Below are positions 1 to 9,561 of a DNA stretch of 64,000 nt, one piece after another; position 1 is the first letter of the stretch; each line of letters begins with the position of its first letter. Position numbers and translations under genes: made by a program. A model generated the notes under the pieces. That model was not told the origin of the DNA, did not search any database, and saw only the letters and a program-made list of their open reading frames with translations. Source of the stretch: Paenibacillus sp. PL91. Its GTDB lineage: Bacteria > Bacillota > Bacilli > Paenibacillales > Paenibacillaceae. The stretch lies in contig NZ_JABBYG020000026.1 in assembly GCF_012935325.2 (NCBI RefSeq), positions 1-64,000 on the forward strand. Direction: 5' to 3'.

Positions 1-103
1 GACCGTTCAGATTTCCATAGAGCGTTGTAATCAGACGGAAAATCAAGCTATTCTATGAAAACCTGATTTATGGGGGCTCAGACTCCGGAATTAGGGGGCC
101 TAG

Positions 104-385
104 CCGATTTCAAATGAAGAAATTAGGCAGGAAGCAGTGAATTATATCGACTGGATCATGAATAATACAAAAGTTCCTGACTATGATATCCGTCTGACTT
201 ACATGTCGACGCCTGCCAAGGATAAGTTTACTGTGTTTGATCACGATGATCTGCTGAACATCATGCTGTCGAAATATTCGGCGGAGCAGTCATGGCAAAA
301 GGTTGTGGATAGCTACAAGGCCAAGGGCCTTGACAAGATGATTGAGGAAGTAAACGCGAAGGCAAAAGAAGAAGGTATTGAATAG
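104..385 (+). pseudogene. C-terminal remnant of an ABC solute-binding protein
   Basis: About 93 residues read openly to a TAA/TAG-type end, with a pattern (YIDWIM near the start, then SAEQSWQKVVDSYKAKGL and an acidic/lysine-rich tail) like the C-terminus of large LplA-type carbohydrate-binding lipoproteins. The same frame is broken upstream by stops at 56-58, 92-94 and 101-103, although short stretches between the stops still look protein-like. The only possible start, GTG at 137, has no convincing ribosome site. I read it as the tail of a gene whose front is decayed or rearranged. The window edge prevents seeing the rest. The family assignment is an inference from a short tail. Confidence 0.5.
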
Positions 386-394
386 ATGAAGCGG

Positions 395-441
395 GCAGAT
401 CATTCACGGAGGGATATCTGATCCGAATGGTCTGCTTCTTT
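395..441 (+). terminator. Weak hairpin after the binding-protein remnant
   Basis: Arms 395-405 and 425-435 pair over 11 positions with one G-T wobble, and a short T-rich tail follows. The loop is long (19 nt), so termination strength is doubtful. Confidence 0.35.
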
Positions 442-479
442 GGCTTACTCGAGTGATGGCCGCCTCCGTACAGAACACG

Positions 480-537
480 AAAAAGATCGCAATTCACCTA
501 ACCAAACTTGGCCAAGGGGGGGATGCGATCTTTTTTC
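480..537. terminator. Bidirectional terminator between convergent genes
   Basis: Arms 481-491 and 524-534 are perfectly complementary (AAAAGATCGCA / TGCGATCTTTT). There is an A-run on the left and a T-run on the right, so it can stop transcripts from both the remnant on the plus strand and the AraC regulator on the minus strand. Confidence 0.8.
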
Positions 538-552
538 CTAAAGGGGTACGAT

Positions 553-2868
553 TTAAACTTTAAACTGTTCACGATATTGTCCCGGAGTCAGGTCTTCAAG
601 CCGCTTGAACATCCGGTTGAAATAGGGTGGCTGATAGCCTGCGGATTTCGCAATTTCATGTATTTTCATATCGGTAGTGATGAGGAGCTGTTTACAGTGA
701 TTTATTTTGATAGAGGTTAAGTAATCAATATAGTTAGTGCCGGTCATCTGCCTGAATGCCTTGCTTAGCTGGGATATGCTCACGTTAGCCTCGGAAGCGA
801 ATGTTTCGAGTGAGAGATCACACATATAGTTTTCATTAATGGTCGTAATGATTTGATCAACGACATGCTTGATGGAATGCTCATAGCTTTTGTTCAAGAT
901 TTCGATATAGGGCCTAATAATATTCGTACGAAACCAGTGAATACAAGCGTTTGAATCATGAAGCTCCATCAATTCCTTTTGCAATTTGACCCCGTCGTAC
1001 AGTGCATAGGGATTATGGCCGGATTGAAGCATGGCACGGTACAGGTTATTTTTCAAACGCATCAGCACTTGATGAACGACCCATTCAGGAGCACCGCCAT
1101 TTTGTAGTGCCATAACTAACCTTGTTAAGATCTCGACAGACTCTTCTTCGAGTCCAAGGTTGAGTGTATGGGTAAATTCTTGCTCCAGCTCTAAAGGGAA
1201 ATCGCTTTGCATATTCACTTGCTCCAATACGAGCTCAGCGTCTAATAGCTGACTGTCAGATATAAAGCTGCGGTAATTCAGTGCTTTTTTTGCCTGTTCT
1301 AGTAAAAAAGGAACGTTAGACCATGAGCGAGTGGGGCCGTTCATAATGATGGTTGCCTTCATGTTCAATACATCACGCAAAGTATGAATCATGTCTGTGC
1401 TTAATTGCAGCAGCTGTTTCTTCAGCTCGTCAGAGGACGAAGATGACGGAAAGATCAAGATCATAGCGAAGGAGCTGTCCATGAAATTAATCGTGTGCAT
1501 ATATGAGGTCACAGGCTCAGAGAGTTGTTGCAAAACATTGATGGCAGCATACGTAAGCAGCTGATCATCCCTTGCTGTAAGTGGACCGCTATCTCGGCTA
1601 AGCGTATAAGGCCGGCATATGATGACTGAAAAATGTTGATCGGTGATGTCGAGCTGCAGGGCGAGCAGCTTTTCCTTTATTTCCGATTCGGTCAAATGCG
1701 TAGCTTGCCCCGAGACAAATTGATTGATAAACGCTTCTCTAACTTTAGGGATGGAAACATTCAATTGGTTTTGTAAAGATTCAGCAGCGAATCTGTGCTG
1801 CTTCCATTTTTCTTCGATATATTCGATCTCATTGTATTGGGAAGGGTCTTTTGCTTTTTCTTCTTTGAACAAATCCACTATTTTGCGGATAGGCTTGTAC
1901 ATGCGATGTGAGGCAAACCAACTTACCCCCAGTGCGATAAGCAGTGAAATAGCCCAGTAGATAAGTACAACCTGCTTATAGGGTTGATTAGGTGCTGTGA
2001 TAGCTGATGCGGGTGTTCCAGAGACGTACGTCCAGATACTGCCCAATTTCCAAAATGATAGTGTATTCATCAGCATGACATCGTTGTCGACAGGGAGTTG
2101 AAAATGGAACTCGCTATCATACGATCGACCGTTTGCACTTAAAAACTCTTGTATCCGAGGCAGTGCATTTGGGTAATCCTTGCTCGCATCGGATTGCCCG
2201 ATCAGGGTATCCTCCCCATCAAGGACATAGGAAATTTGTTCGGAATTCGAATTGAGATGGAATTTGGAAGGATTCACATATAGAACAAGGGCTCCGAATG
2301 GCTTTTGGCTATTGAAAGGTAATTTCATCACAATCGCGTTTTTTGAGTCGTCTTTATTAAAGGGTCTGATAAGTTTGTTTGTCCAAAATATGCCTTTATC
2401 TTCGTTCATTAAACTTTTCCAAGATGAAGCAGCAGCAGGGCTGTCAAGCGACCGTAACCCAAGTGTTGATTGCATCACCTTATTCTGGTTTTCAATATAT
2501 AAGTAGGCTTGATCGATAAGCGGGTAGCCATTTTCAATGAAATCCAGCGTATCGCTTAATTCAAGCGTCATTTCAAATTCATTAACAAAATTCATGTTGG
2601 CAATAGAGGACTTGAATATAGGGTTCGCAATCATATGCAGGGAGTATTGGATAAGCTGAGTAATTTGATCATCAATCTGCCTCGAAGTGTCTTGGAGCAG
2701 CTGTTCGTTATTATGCTGATACTGCTTAATGAGGTACTGATTTCCGACATTCCAGTTGATGGCACTGACAATAGTGATAGGAAGGCAGGTGAGGAGTATG
2801 GATAGAGCGCTAAGTTTCCAATACATGATTCCTTTTGAGGATAGTTTTCTTGCCCATGGTGTTTTCAT
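553..2868 (-). CDS. Membrane-bound AraC-family transcriptional regulator
   Basis: A 771-residue one-component sensor-regulator. A first membrane segment lies at about 17-38, an extracellular Cache-like sensing region follows to about 300, a second membrane segment sits at about 303-325, then a cytoplasmic linker and a C-terminal AraC double helix-turn-helix in the last 100 residues (EIAKSAGYQPPYFNRMFK, then TPGQYRE). The start is ATG behind GGAGTGAGG. This architecture is common in Paenibacillus next to LplA/LplB/YtcP transporters, where the protein senses an extracellular saccharide and controls the transporter. It is divergent from the permease operon starting at 3225, which is its probable target. 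The ligand is unknown. Confidence 0.9.
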   Translation of the reverse strand: MKTPWARKLSSKGIMYWKLSALSILLTCLPITIVSAINWNVGNQYLIKQYQHNNEQLLQDTSRQIDDQITQLIQYSLHMIANPIFKSSIANMNFVNEFEMTLELSDTLDFIENGYPLIDQAYLYIENQNKVMQSTLGLRSLDSPAAASSWKSLMNEDKGIFWTNKLIRPFNKDDSKNAIVMKLPFNSQKPFGALVLYVNPSKFHLNSNSEQISYVLDGEDTLIGQSDASKDYPNALPRIQEFLSANGRSYDSEFHFQLPVDNDVMLMNTLSFWKLGSIWTYVSGTPASAITAPNQPYKQVVLIYWAISLLIALGVSWFASHRMYKPIRKIVDLFKEEKAKDPSQYNEIEYIEEKWKQHRFAAESLQNQLNVSIPKVREAFINQFVSGQATHLTESEIKEKLLALQLDITDQHFSVIICRPYTLSRDSGPLTARDDQLLTYAAINVLQQLSEPVTSYMHTINFMDSSFAMILIFPSSSSSDELKKQLLQLSTDMIHTLRDVLNMKATIIMNGPTRSWSNVPFLLEQAKKALNYRSFISDSQLLDAELVLEQVNMQSDFPLELEQEFTHTLNLGLEEESVEILTRLVMALQNGGAPEWVVHQVLMRLKNNLYRAMLQSGHNPYALYDGVKLQKELMELHDSNACIHWFRTNIIRPYIEILNKSYEHSIKHVVDQIITTINENYMCDLSLETFASEANVSISQLSKAFRQMTGTNYIDYLTSIKINHCKQLLITTDMKIHEIAKSAGYQPPYFNRMFKRLEDLTPGQYREQFKV

Positions 2869-3224
2869 TTACCTCACTCCTGATCCGAATATCATAAAGA
2901 TAATCCATGGTGTTAAGAAATGATGTTGTTATCCATCATAGCGAAATAGAGTTCATATGAAAAGAAATACATTTGCAAAAAATTAACTTTGTTAGCCTAG
3001 AAGCTCGTTATAAAAATAGTGCAATCTATGGAAATGAATAGGACAAACCCATATTCCATAAGGGGTGAGAAGTCCTCATTTCTAGAAAAGACCATCTTTT
3101 TAGCAGCGGAAAAAAAGTCGAATTGCATGAAATGTTAGGAACAGTTACTTTCATCTTATCGATCAACGGTGTTCCAAGTTAGTGGAATGGACAAAATTTT
3201 GATAGGAGAAAGCGAGGTAGACCG
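2869..3224. promoter_or_regulatory. Divergent intergenic region between AraC regulator and transporter operon
   Basis: These 356 bases hold no gene. The region is AT-rich and must carry the promoters for both the regulator (minus) and the uptake/sulfatase operon (plus). I could not fix a convincing -35/-10 pair; TATAAA near 3008 is the best -10-like string. A ribosome site (GAGG at 3214-3217) lies 7 bases before the permease ATG at 3225. Confidence 0.5.
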
Positions 3225-4214
3225 ATGCGAACACCTAATACGGAAGCAGCATTTCGGGGCAAAAGCTTATCGTCTCGACCATCGAAAAACAAAATAATCA
3301 AAAAAAGAAATCGATCACTATGGCCGGATTTAAAGCGAGATCGGTATTTGTATTTATTGGCTCTCCCGGGAATCTTATTTTTTATTATTTTCAAATACAT
3401 TCCGATTACGAATTTAATTATTGCTTTTCAGGATTATTCGCCTTACTTAGGGGTTTGGGGAAGTGAATGGGTCGGGTTTGAACATTTCACGCGATTTTTT
3501 TCCAATCCTGATTTTTGGATATTGATGCGGAACACACTGGGCATAAGTGTCATGAACCTTGTTTTTTTCTTTCCGGCTCCGATTATATTGGCACTTATGA
3601 TGAATGAAGTAAGGAATCAAGTGATGAAGAGGATGGTTCAATCACTCATATATATTCCTCACTTTTTATCTTGGGTTTTGATCTATGGGCTTACCTATTT
3701 AATGTTTTCCCAATCAGAAGGCTTATTTAATAAGCTGCTCGCAGCACTAGATAAGGACACCATTGATATTTTGTCCAATCCGAATTATTTCTGGGGGCTG
3801 CTGACGGCACAATCGATTTGGAAGGAAGTAGGGTGGGGGACGATTATATTCCTCGCAACGATTGCGGGTGTTGATCCGCAGCAGTATGAAGCGGCTGTGA
3901 TGGACGGAGCAGGACGATTCCGGAGGATGTGGCATATTACTTTACCCGCAATGAGAAACGTCATTATCATTCTATTCATTCTGCGTTTGGGGACAATCAT
4001 GGATACGGGCTTTGAGCAAGTGTACCTGATGATGAACGCTGCTGTAACTGAGGTTGCTGAAGTGTTCGACACCTACGTATACCGCGTGGGGATACGGCAA
4101 GGAGAGTTCAGCTATAGTACAGCGATCGGTTTATTCAAATCGGTTATTGGTGTGGTCCTTGTCGTAGCGGCAAATAAGGTTGCTAAACGGTTCGGCGAAG
4201 AAAGCTTATACTAA
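3225..4214 (+). CDS. Sugar ABC transporter permease, LplB type
   Basis: 329 residues with six predicted membrane segments and the EAA-type cytoplasmic loop around residue 218 (QQYEAAVMDGAGRFRRMW) that docks the ATPase. This is the LplB/YtcP-type carbohydrate importer family, which usually carries aldouronates or other complex oligosaccharides. No ATPase gene is nearby, as is normal for this family, which borrows a shared MsmX-like ATPase (family knowledge). It is the first gene of the run through 11734 and partners with the next permease and the lipoprotein at 5168. Confidence 0.92.
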   Translation: MRTPNTEAAFRGKSLSSRPSKNKIIKKRNRSLWPDLKRDRYLYLLALPGILFFIIFKYIPITNLIIAFQDYSPYLGVWGSEWVGFEHFTRFFSNPDFWILMRNTLGISVMNLVFFFPAPIILALMMNEVRNQVMKRMVQSLIYIPHFLSWVLIYGLTYLMFSQSEGLFNKLLAALDKDTIDILSNPNYFWGLLTAQSIWKEVGWGTIIFLATIAGVDPQQYEAAVMDGAGRFRRMWHITLPAMRNVIIILFILRLGTIMDTGFEQVYLMMNAAVTEVAEVFDTYVYRVGIRQGEFSYSTAIGLFKSVIGVVLVVAANKVAKRFGEESLY

Positions 4215-4244
4215 TTGGGGCTGCGAAGGGAGAGACATCGGATT

Positions 4245-5132
4245 ATGAAAACGAACATGATTTGGAAGGATCGTATATTTGGGATTACGAATGGCGGTAT
4301 TCTCATCCTATTTAGCTTAGCCATGATCTTCCCGATCTATTATACAATCGTACTTTCATTCACGGCTCCAACGGAGTATTACACGAGAGATTTGATATTA
4401 TGGCCGAAAGAATGGTCGCTCGATGCATATAAGTACTTGCTTGATAACGGATTATTCATGAATTCGTTATTGATCAGCGTTTTTCTGGCAACGGTAGGCA
4501 CAGCGCTGAGCCTGCTGGTTACAGGAGGATTGGCATATGCCATATCATGCAGACGTCTTCGTTTCCGTAAAACAATGATGTTCATGATCCTGCTAACCTT
4601 TTTATTCACACCGGGTCTCGTGCCGCTGTATATGGTCGTACGCAATCTCGGGCTTATCGATAGTATTTGGTCGCTTATTCTATCGTCTTTGACAAGCGGA
4701 TGGTACGTGCTCTTGATGAAAGGATTTTTCGACAGTATTCCTGATAGTTTGGAAGAGGCAGCTCGCATCGACGGGGCTACCGAGATCGGCGTATTCTGGC
4801 GAATTATTATTCCGCTGTCTATGCCTGCGCTCGTCGCTTTTGGGTTGTTTTTTGCCGTAGCTTATTGGAATACGTATTTTAACGGAATTATGTTTATTAA
4901 CGAGCAAACAAAGTGGCCGCTGCAGGTTCTTTTGCAAAATATGCTCGTTGATCCTACTACGATGGGAGGTGGTGGAGAAGCAAAGGTAGCAAGCCAGATG
5001 AACAGACAGATGCCAACCGAAACGTTGAAAATGGCTGCAGTCGTGATCGCAACGATTCCAATTATGCTGGTGTACCCATTCTTGCAGAAGCATTTTGCGA
5101 AAGGCGCAATGGTCGGTTCTGTAAAGGAATGA
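4245..5132 (+). CDS. Sugar ABC transporter permease, YtcP type
   Basis: 295 residues counted from ATG 4245, chosen because AAGGGAGA lies about 11 bases upstream; an in-frame TTG at 4215 directly abuts the previous stop and lacks a site. It has several hydrophobic segments and the EAA loop around residue 168 (SLEEAARIDGATEIGVFW). This is the second permease of the LplB/YtcP pair, and the heterodimer forms the membrane channel. Only about 30 bases separate it from the first permease, so co-transcription and translational coupling are likely. Confidence 0.92.
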   Translation: MKTNMIWKDRIFGITNGGILILFSLAMIFPIYYTIVLSFTAPTEYYTRDLILWPKEWSLDAYKYLLDNGLFMNSLLISVFLATVGTALSLLVTGGLAYAISCRRLRFRKTMMFMILLTFLFTPGLVPLYMVVRNLGLIDSIWSLILSSLTSGWYVLLMKGFFDSIPDSLEEAARIDGATEIGVFWRIIIPLSMPALVAFGLFFAVAYWNTYFNGIMFINEQTKWPLQVLLQNMLVDPTTMGGGGEAKVASQMNRQMPTETLKMAAVVIATIPIMLVYPFLQKHFAKGAMVGSVKE

Positions 5133-5167
5133 TGACATAGGTTTTACTAATCTGAGGAGGTATGATC

Positions 5168-6691
5168 ATGAATCGACAAAGTACACAGCTGAAGAAGTCT
5201 CTGTTAACGAAATCCATCGTTGTAATTCTCGGATCAAGCATGCTCATAACGGCATGCAGCGGTTCAAAGGAGTCTTCTGATTCTTCGGCTCCAACGAAAA
5301 TTCAAATCCAGACGCTGAATTATGCACCCGAATTTATTAACAACACAAACGTGATCTGGAAAGAGTTTGAGAAGCGTACCAATACCAAGCTTGATATTAC
5401 ATGGCTGTCGCCTTCAACCTCAGAGGAAAAGATTAATGTCATGCTTGCATCCGGCGATTTGCCCGAGGTTACATTTGTCGAATCGTTAGTGAATCCGCAG
5501 CTGCAGAAGATGGTTGATCAGGGCGTTTTCTGGGACTTGACGCCGTACATAAAGGATTATCCGAACCTAAGTGCCCCAAATCTAGAATTGGCTTGGTCTG
5601 ATTCAAAAATTAAAGGGAAAAATTATTCCATCCCTCGGTTTTATCCTAGTTACGGAGGCGGGGCTTTTCCGATCCTGCGTAAAGATTGGATGGATCAATT
5701 AGGACTTGCAGCGCCTACAACGATGGATCAATTTTATGATGTACTGAAGGCATTTAAGGAAAAGGATCCGAATGGAAATGGCCAGGCGGATGAAATTCCT
5801 TATTCCGCTAACTACGACACATTAGGCTTTGTATACGGCGTGTTTAACGGTACGCAAGGGCAATGGAAATTGAAAGAGGATAAGCTTGTTCCTACCATAA
5901 CAGAAGATGAGTCGCGTGATGCTCTGCTATGGATTAAAAGGGCGTATGAGGCAGGGCTATTCCCAAAAGATTTTGCCATTATGAAATATTCGCAAACGGT
6001 AGACGTGATTCGTGGAGGCAAGTCGGGCGGCACTTCTCAATCGATGAACCATGCCTGGGTTACGGGTTCCGTTATACGTGAGGTTGTTCCGACTGCCGAC
6101 TATATGCCACTCACTTATTTGGAGAACGCAGACGGAGTGAAATATACGCCATCGGGTTCCTCTTATTATGGCGTGTATTTGATCCCGAAGAAGGTTTCGG
6201 AAGATAAATTGAAAGAAATTCTGAAATTTTTCGATTACGCTTATGGGAAGGAAGGCAATGAGCTTGCTACCTATGGTATTGAAGGTGTCCATTATACGGT
6301 AGAGAACGGCCGCAAAATTGCTACTCCGCAAAGTGCTATCGATCAAGTAGGCGACGGTAATATGAACAATTTGATTCATCTCATCAGTGATGACATGTCG
6401 ATAGGTGCTGTTGGTATGCCAGATGATATTTACAATCGGAATGTCGAAATTGTCAATGAACGTAAAAAGATCAAGACGCCAAACCCTAGCATTGAATTGT
6501 ATTCTGAAGTTTACAACAAATACTATCCGGAAATCTCTAAAAAAGTGAGCGATATGCGCACAAAGGTTATTATTGGAAAAGATACGATTGAAAACTATGA
6601 TAAATTAATAGACCAGCTGCGCAATGATCCAACCTTGAAACAAGTTGCAGATGATATGACGGCTGCTTATCAGGCGAAATTGAATCATTAA
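5168..6691 (+). CDS. Extracellular solute-binding lipoprotein, LplA type
   Basis: 507 residues from ATG 5168. This start is preferred over ATG 5162 because AGGAGG at 5155-5160 is only one base from the latter and seven from the former. It has a lipoprotein signal with lipobox LITAC (Cys30), followed by a Ser-rich linker and a large substrate-binding fold. It captures the extracellular saccharide for the two permeases upstream. The calcium-loop-like DPNGNGQADEIPY motif around residue 200 is typical of this family. The substrate is unknown; the downstream sulfatase suggests a sulfated sugar. Confidence 0.9.
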   Translation: MNRQSTQLKKSLLTKSIVVILGSSMLITACSGSKESSDSSAPTKIQIQTLNYAPEFINNTNVIWKEFEKRTNTKLDITWLSPSTSEEKINVMLASGDLPEVTFVESLVNPQLQKMVDQGVFWDLTPYIKDYPNLSAPNLELAWSDSKIKGKNYSIPRFYPSYGGGAFPILRKDWMDQLGLAAPTTMDQFYDVLKAFKEKDPNGNGQADEIPYSANYDTLGFVYGVFNGTQGQWKLKEDKLVPTITEDESRDALLWIKRAYEAGLFPKDFAIMKYSQTVDVIRGGKSGGTSQSMNHAWVTGSVIREVVPTADYMPLTYLENADGVKYTPSGSSYYGVYLIPKKVSEDKLKEILKFFDYAYGKEGNELATYGIEGVHYTVENGRKIATPQSAIDQVGDGNMNNLIHLISDDMSIGAVGMPDDIYNRNVEIVNERKKIKTPNPSIELYSEVYNKYYPEISKKVSDMRTKVIIGKDTIENYDKLIDQLRNDPTLKQVADDMTAAYQAKLNH

Positions 6692-6704
6692 TACGAGAAT
6701 GCAG

Positions 6705-6745
6705 AAGGGGTGCTATGCAATAAAATGCTGCTGCCACCTCTTTTT
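6705..6745 (+). terminator. Intercistronic hairpin after the binding-protein gene
   Basis: AAGGGGTG at 6705-6712 pairs with CACCTCTT at 6735-6742 with one wobble, followed by T5. It sits between the lipoprotein gene and the oxidoreductase gene. Such hairpins often attenuate read-through and protect the binding-protein message, which is needed in excess. Confidence 0.5.
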
Positions 6746-6773
6746 GCAATAAACCAAAAAGGAGAGAGATCGC

Positions 6774-8054
6774 ATGAGTCCTATTAGAGCGATTCTGATT
6801 GGAGCGGGAGACCGGGGAATGCGCGCTTACGCTCCTTATGCGCTTGCCCATCAAGAGGATCTTTGTATTGTCGGGGTAGCTGATCCGAATAGCGGGCGAC
6901 GGGAAATGATTGCAAAAGCGCATCAATTAACAGATGAACAGCAATATCATTCCTGGGAGCATATTTTGGCAGATAAGAAGGATGCTGATGTGGCTATTAT
7001 ATGCACAATGGATCATATGCATCTAGAGCCTACGCTTAGAGCGCTGCAGCTTGGTTATCACGTATTGTTGGAAAAGCCGATGTCACCTATTCCTAGCGAG
7101 TGCGTGGAAATGGAACAGGAGGCACTTAAGCAAGGCCGTTTGCTTACGATCTGCCATGTGCTGCGTTATACGTCTTTTTGGCAGACGATCAAGCATGAAA
7201 TTGAACAGGGAGCCATCGGTGATATCGTTTCTGTCCAATTAAATGAGAATGTGGGCAATATGCATATGGCGCACAGCTTTGTTCGGGGGAACTGGCGCAA
7301 TAGCGACGAATCAAGCCCGATGATTCTTCAGAAATCTTGTCATGATATGGATATTCTATCTTATATTATGGATGAGCCTTGCGAGCGTGTGAGCTCGTTT
7401 GGGTCCTTGATGCATTTTCATGAAGGAAATAAGCCGAAAGGAGCGCCTGCCTTTTGTGCAGAAGGCTGCCCGGCAGAGAAAGAGTGCCAGTATCATGCGG
7501 TAAACTACTATTTGAATGAAGGACGAGGATGGGCGCGGAAATTTACGAATAACGATACGGATGAGGAAATCATGGAAGCGCTGCGTACAGGTCCTTACGG
7601 TCGATGCGTGTACCAGACAGACAACAATGTGGTCGACCATCAGGTGGTCAATATGGAATTTGCCAGCGGAGCGACAGCAACGTTTAGTATGTGCGGTTTT
7701 ACGGAAGACAACACTCGCATCGTGCAAATTATGGGGACAAAAGGCGATATTCGCGGCAATATGATGGATGATGCCATTACCATTCATCAATTTGTTACGA
7801 AGGAAAAACGTGTGGTGAAGCTGGAAGCATCTGAATCGGGACATGGAGGCGGAGATGCTGGAATTGTCCGTTCCTTTATAAATGAAGTGCGAAATTATGG
7901 ACAGAGTGATGTGGAAAGCTTATCTTCAGCAACGGTATCTGTTCGGAGCCACTTGATGGCATTTGCCGCGGAAGAATCTAGGCTCCATAAAGGCAAGTCA
8001 ATCGAATTGTCACAATATAAGAATCAAATCATGCCAGCAGCCTTGAACAAATGA
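6774..8054 (+). CDS. Gfo/Idh/MocA family NAD(P)-dependent oxidoreductase
   Basis: 426 residues. An N-terminal Rossmann fold has its glycine motif at about 8-14 (IGAGDRG) and the family-typical EKP motif at about 99. A C-terminal Gfo/Idh/MocA substrate domain follows, with a Cys/His-rich insertion around 227-245 (CAEGC, EKECQYH) seen in a subgroup of these enzymes. The family oxidises or epimerises sugars, inositols and uronates in the cytoplasm. Its place between a saccharide importer and a sulfatase suggests it works on the imported or desulfated sugar. The exact substrate cannot be told from sequence. Confidence 0.9.
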   Translation: MSPIRAILIGAGDRGMRAYAPYALAHQEDLCIVGVADPNSGRREMIAKAHQLTDEQQYHSWEHILADKKDADVAIICTMDHMHLEPTLRALQLGYHVLLEKPMSPIPSECVEMEQEALKQGRLLTICHVLRYTSFWQTIKHEIEQGAIGDIVSVQLNENVGNMHMAHSFVRGNWRNSDESSPMILQKSCHDMDILSYIMDEPCERVSSFGSLMHFHEGNKPKGAPAFCAEGCPAEKECQYHAVNYYLNEGRGWARKFTNNDTDEEIMEALRTGPYGRCVYQTDNNVVDHQVVNMEFASGATATFSMCGFTEDNTRIVQIMGTKGDIRGNMMDDAITIHQFVTKEKRVVKLEASESGHGGGDAGIVRSFINEVRNYGQSDVESLSSATVSVRSHLMAFAAEESRLHKGKSIELSQYKNQIMPAALNK

Positions 8055-8083
8055 GCGAAAGTGAGACCATGAGGGGGTAAACC

Positions 8084-9547
8084 GTGAAACCTAATCTGCT
8101 GCTAATTACCGTAGACCAAATGCGCTTTGATTGCTTGAGCATTCAGGATCATCCGGTTGTGGAAACGCCAAACTTGGATGCGCTCGCAAATAGCGGCGTC
8201 CTGTTCAATAACGCGTATTCCGCTACGCCGGTATGCATTCCGGCAAGAGCTGCCATTATGACGGGAATGGGACAGCGTTCCCACGGGAGAGTCGGCTATG
8301 CAGACGGCATCCCATGGACGTACGAGCATATGCTGGCGGGGGAGCTGGCAAAGGGAGATTACCATACGCAATGCGTTGGGAAGATGCATGTATATCCAAC
8401 CCGCAATCTATGCGGATTTCACAATATCGTATTGCATGACGGTTACTTGCACCATAATCGCAAAGCAGCTACTGCTTATGGGGAGCACTTTGATCAATGC
8501 GACGATTACTTGCAGTGGCTAAGGCGGATGGCGGGATCGGATGCTGATCTGACTGATCATGGGCTGGATTGCAACGCTTCTACGGTGGCAAGAGCTTGGC
8601 ACCTGGATGAAGGGCTGCATCCCACAAACTGGACGGTATCGGAATCTATTGATTTTCTGCGGAGAAGAGATCCGGGGAAGCCGTTTTTCCTCTGGACTTC
8701 GTTCGTCAGGCCGCATTCGCCGCTTGATCCTCCTGCGGCTTACTTCGATCTGTATAAAAATATTGAAATGCCGGACTCACCCGTAGGCGACTGGGTGGAC
8801 GAAGCCGCTGCGGAGAAGGGCAGGTTTAATCCGACTACCGTTGTTGGCAAGCTTCCGAAACGGCGCCTCAACCTTGCGAAGGCCGGCTATTATGCGCTCA
8901 TTACCCATCTGGACGATCAAATCGGGAGGCTGCTGAACGCTTTGCAGGAATACAATGTGCTGGATAATACGCTCATTTTGTTCACCTCCGACCATGGCGA
9001 GCTGATGGGTGACCATCATTTCTTCCGCAAAGGGCTCCCGTACGAGGGGAGTGCAAAAATACCGTTTATCATATGCGACCCCGGCGGGAAGCTGGGTTTA
9101 AGAGCGGGCAGCCTTGTTGATGAGCCGATCGAGCTTAGGGATATTATGCCAACGCTTCTAGAAGCGGCGGGTGCGCCTATCCCGAAAACGGTGGAGGGCA
9201 AGAGCCTGCTGCCGTTATGCAAAGGGGAAGGAACGGAATGGAGATCGTATGTGCATGGGGAAATGGCGATGGGTGAGCTGTCCAACCAATACGTAACGGA
9301 CGGCAAGGTCAAATATATTTGGTATTCGCAGACAGGCAAAGAGCAATTTTTTGATCTGTTGAAGGACCCGCAGGAGCTGACCAATCAAGCGGAACGGCCG
9401 GAGCGGGCAGCAGAAGCGGCGGCTTGGAGAGAAGCACTCATACGTGAACTGGAAGGCCGTGAAGAGGGATTTATCGGGGAAGGCCGGCTCATTGCAGGCA
9501 GACCGGTCAAGCCGATTCTGAATCAGCTAACCTTTAGCAATCGATGA
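8084..9547 (+). CDS. Cys-type sulfatase, cytoplasmic
   Basis: 487 residues from GTG 8084 behind AGGGGG. It is a type I sulfatase of the alkaline-phosphatase superfamily. The sulfatase signature C-x-P-x-R is intact at 51-55 (CIPAR); Cys51 is the residue converted to formylglycine. Metal ligands are seen in TVDQMR near the start and TSDHGELMGDHH later. No signal peptide is present, so it should act inside the cell on an imported sulfated molecule. An FGE gene lies three genes downstream, matching the maturation need. It overlaps or abuts the following transporter gene, showing a tight operon. The substrate is probably a sulfated mono- or oligosaccharide (inference). Confidence 0.93.
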   Translation: MKPNLLLITVDQMRFDCLSIQDHPVVETPNLDALANSGVLFNNAYSATPVCIPARAAIMTGMGQRSHGRVGYADGIPWTYEHMLAGELAKGDYHTQCVGKMHVYPTRNLCGFHNIVLHDGYLHHNRKAATAYGEHFDQCDDYLQWLRRMAGSDADLTDHGLDCNASTVARAWHLDEGLHPTNWTVSESIDFLRRRDPGKPFFLWTSFVRPHSPLDPPAAYFDLYKNIEMPDSPVGDWVDEAAAEKGRFNPTTVVGKLPKRRLNLAKAGYYALITHLDDQIGRLLNALQEYNVLDNTLILFTSDHGELMGDHHFFRKGLPYEGSAKIPFIICDPGGKLGLRAGSLVDEPIELRDIMPTLLEAAGAPIPKTVEGKSLLPLCKGEGTEWRSYVHGEMAMGELSNQYVTDGKVKYIWYSQTGKEQFFDLLKDPQELTNQAERPERAAEAAAWREALIRELEGREEGFIGEGRLIAGRPVKPILNQLTFSNR

Positions 9548-9561
9548 GGGAGGGTGATAGG

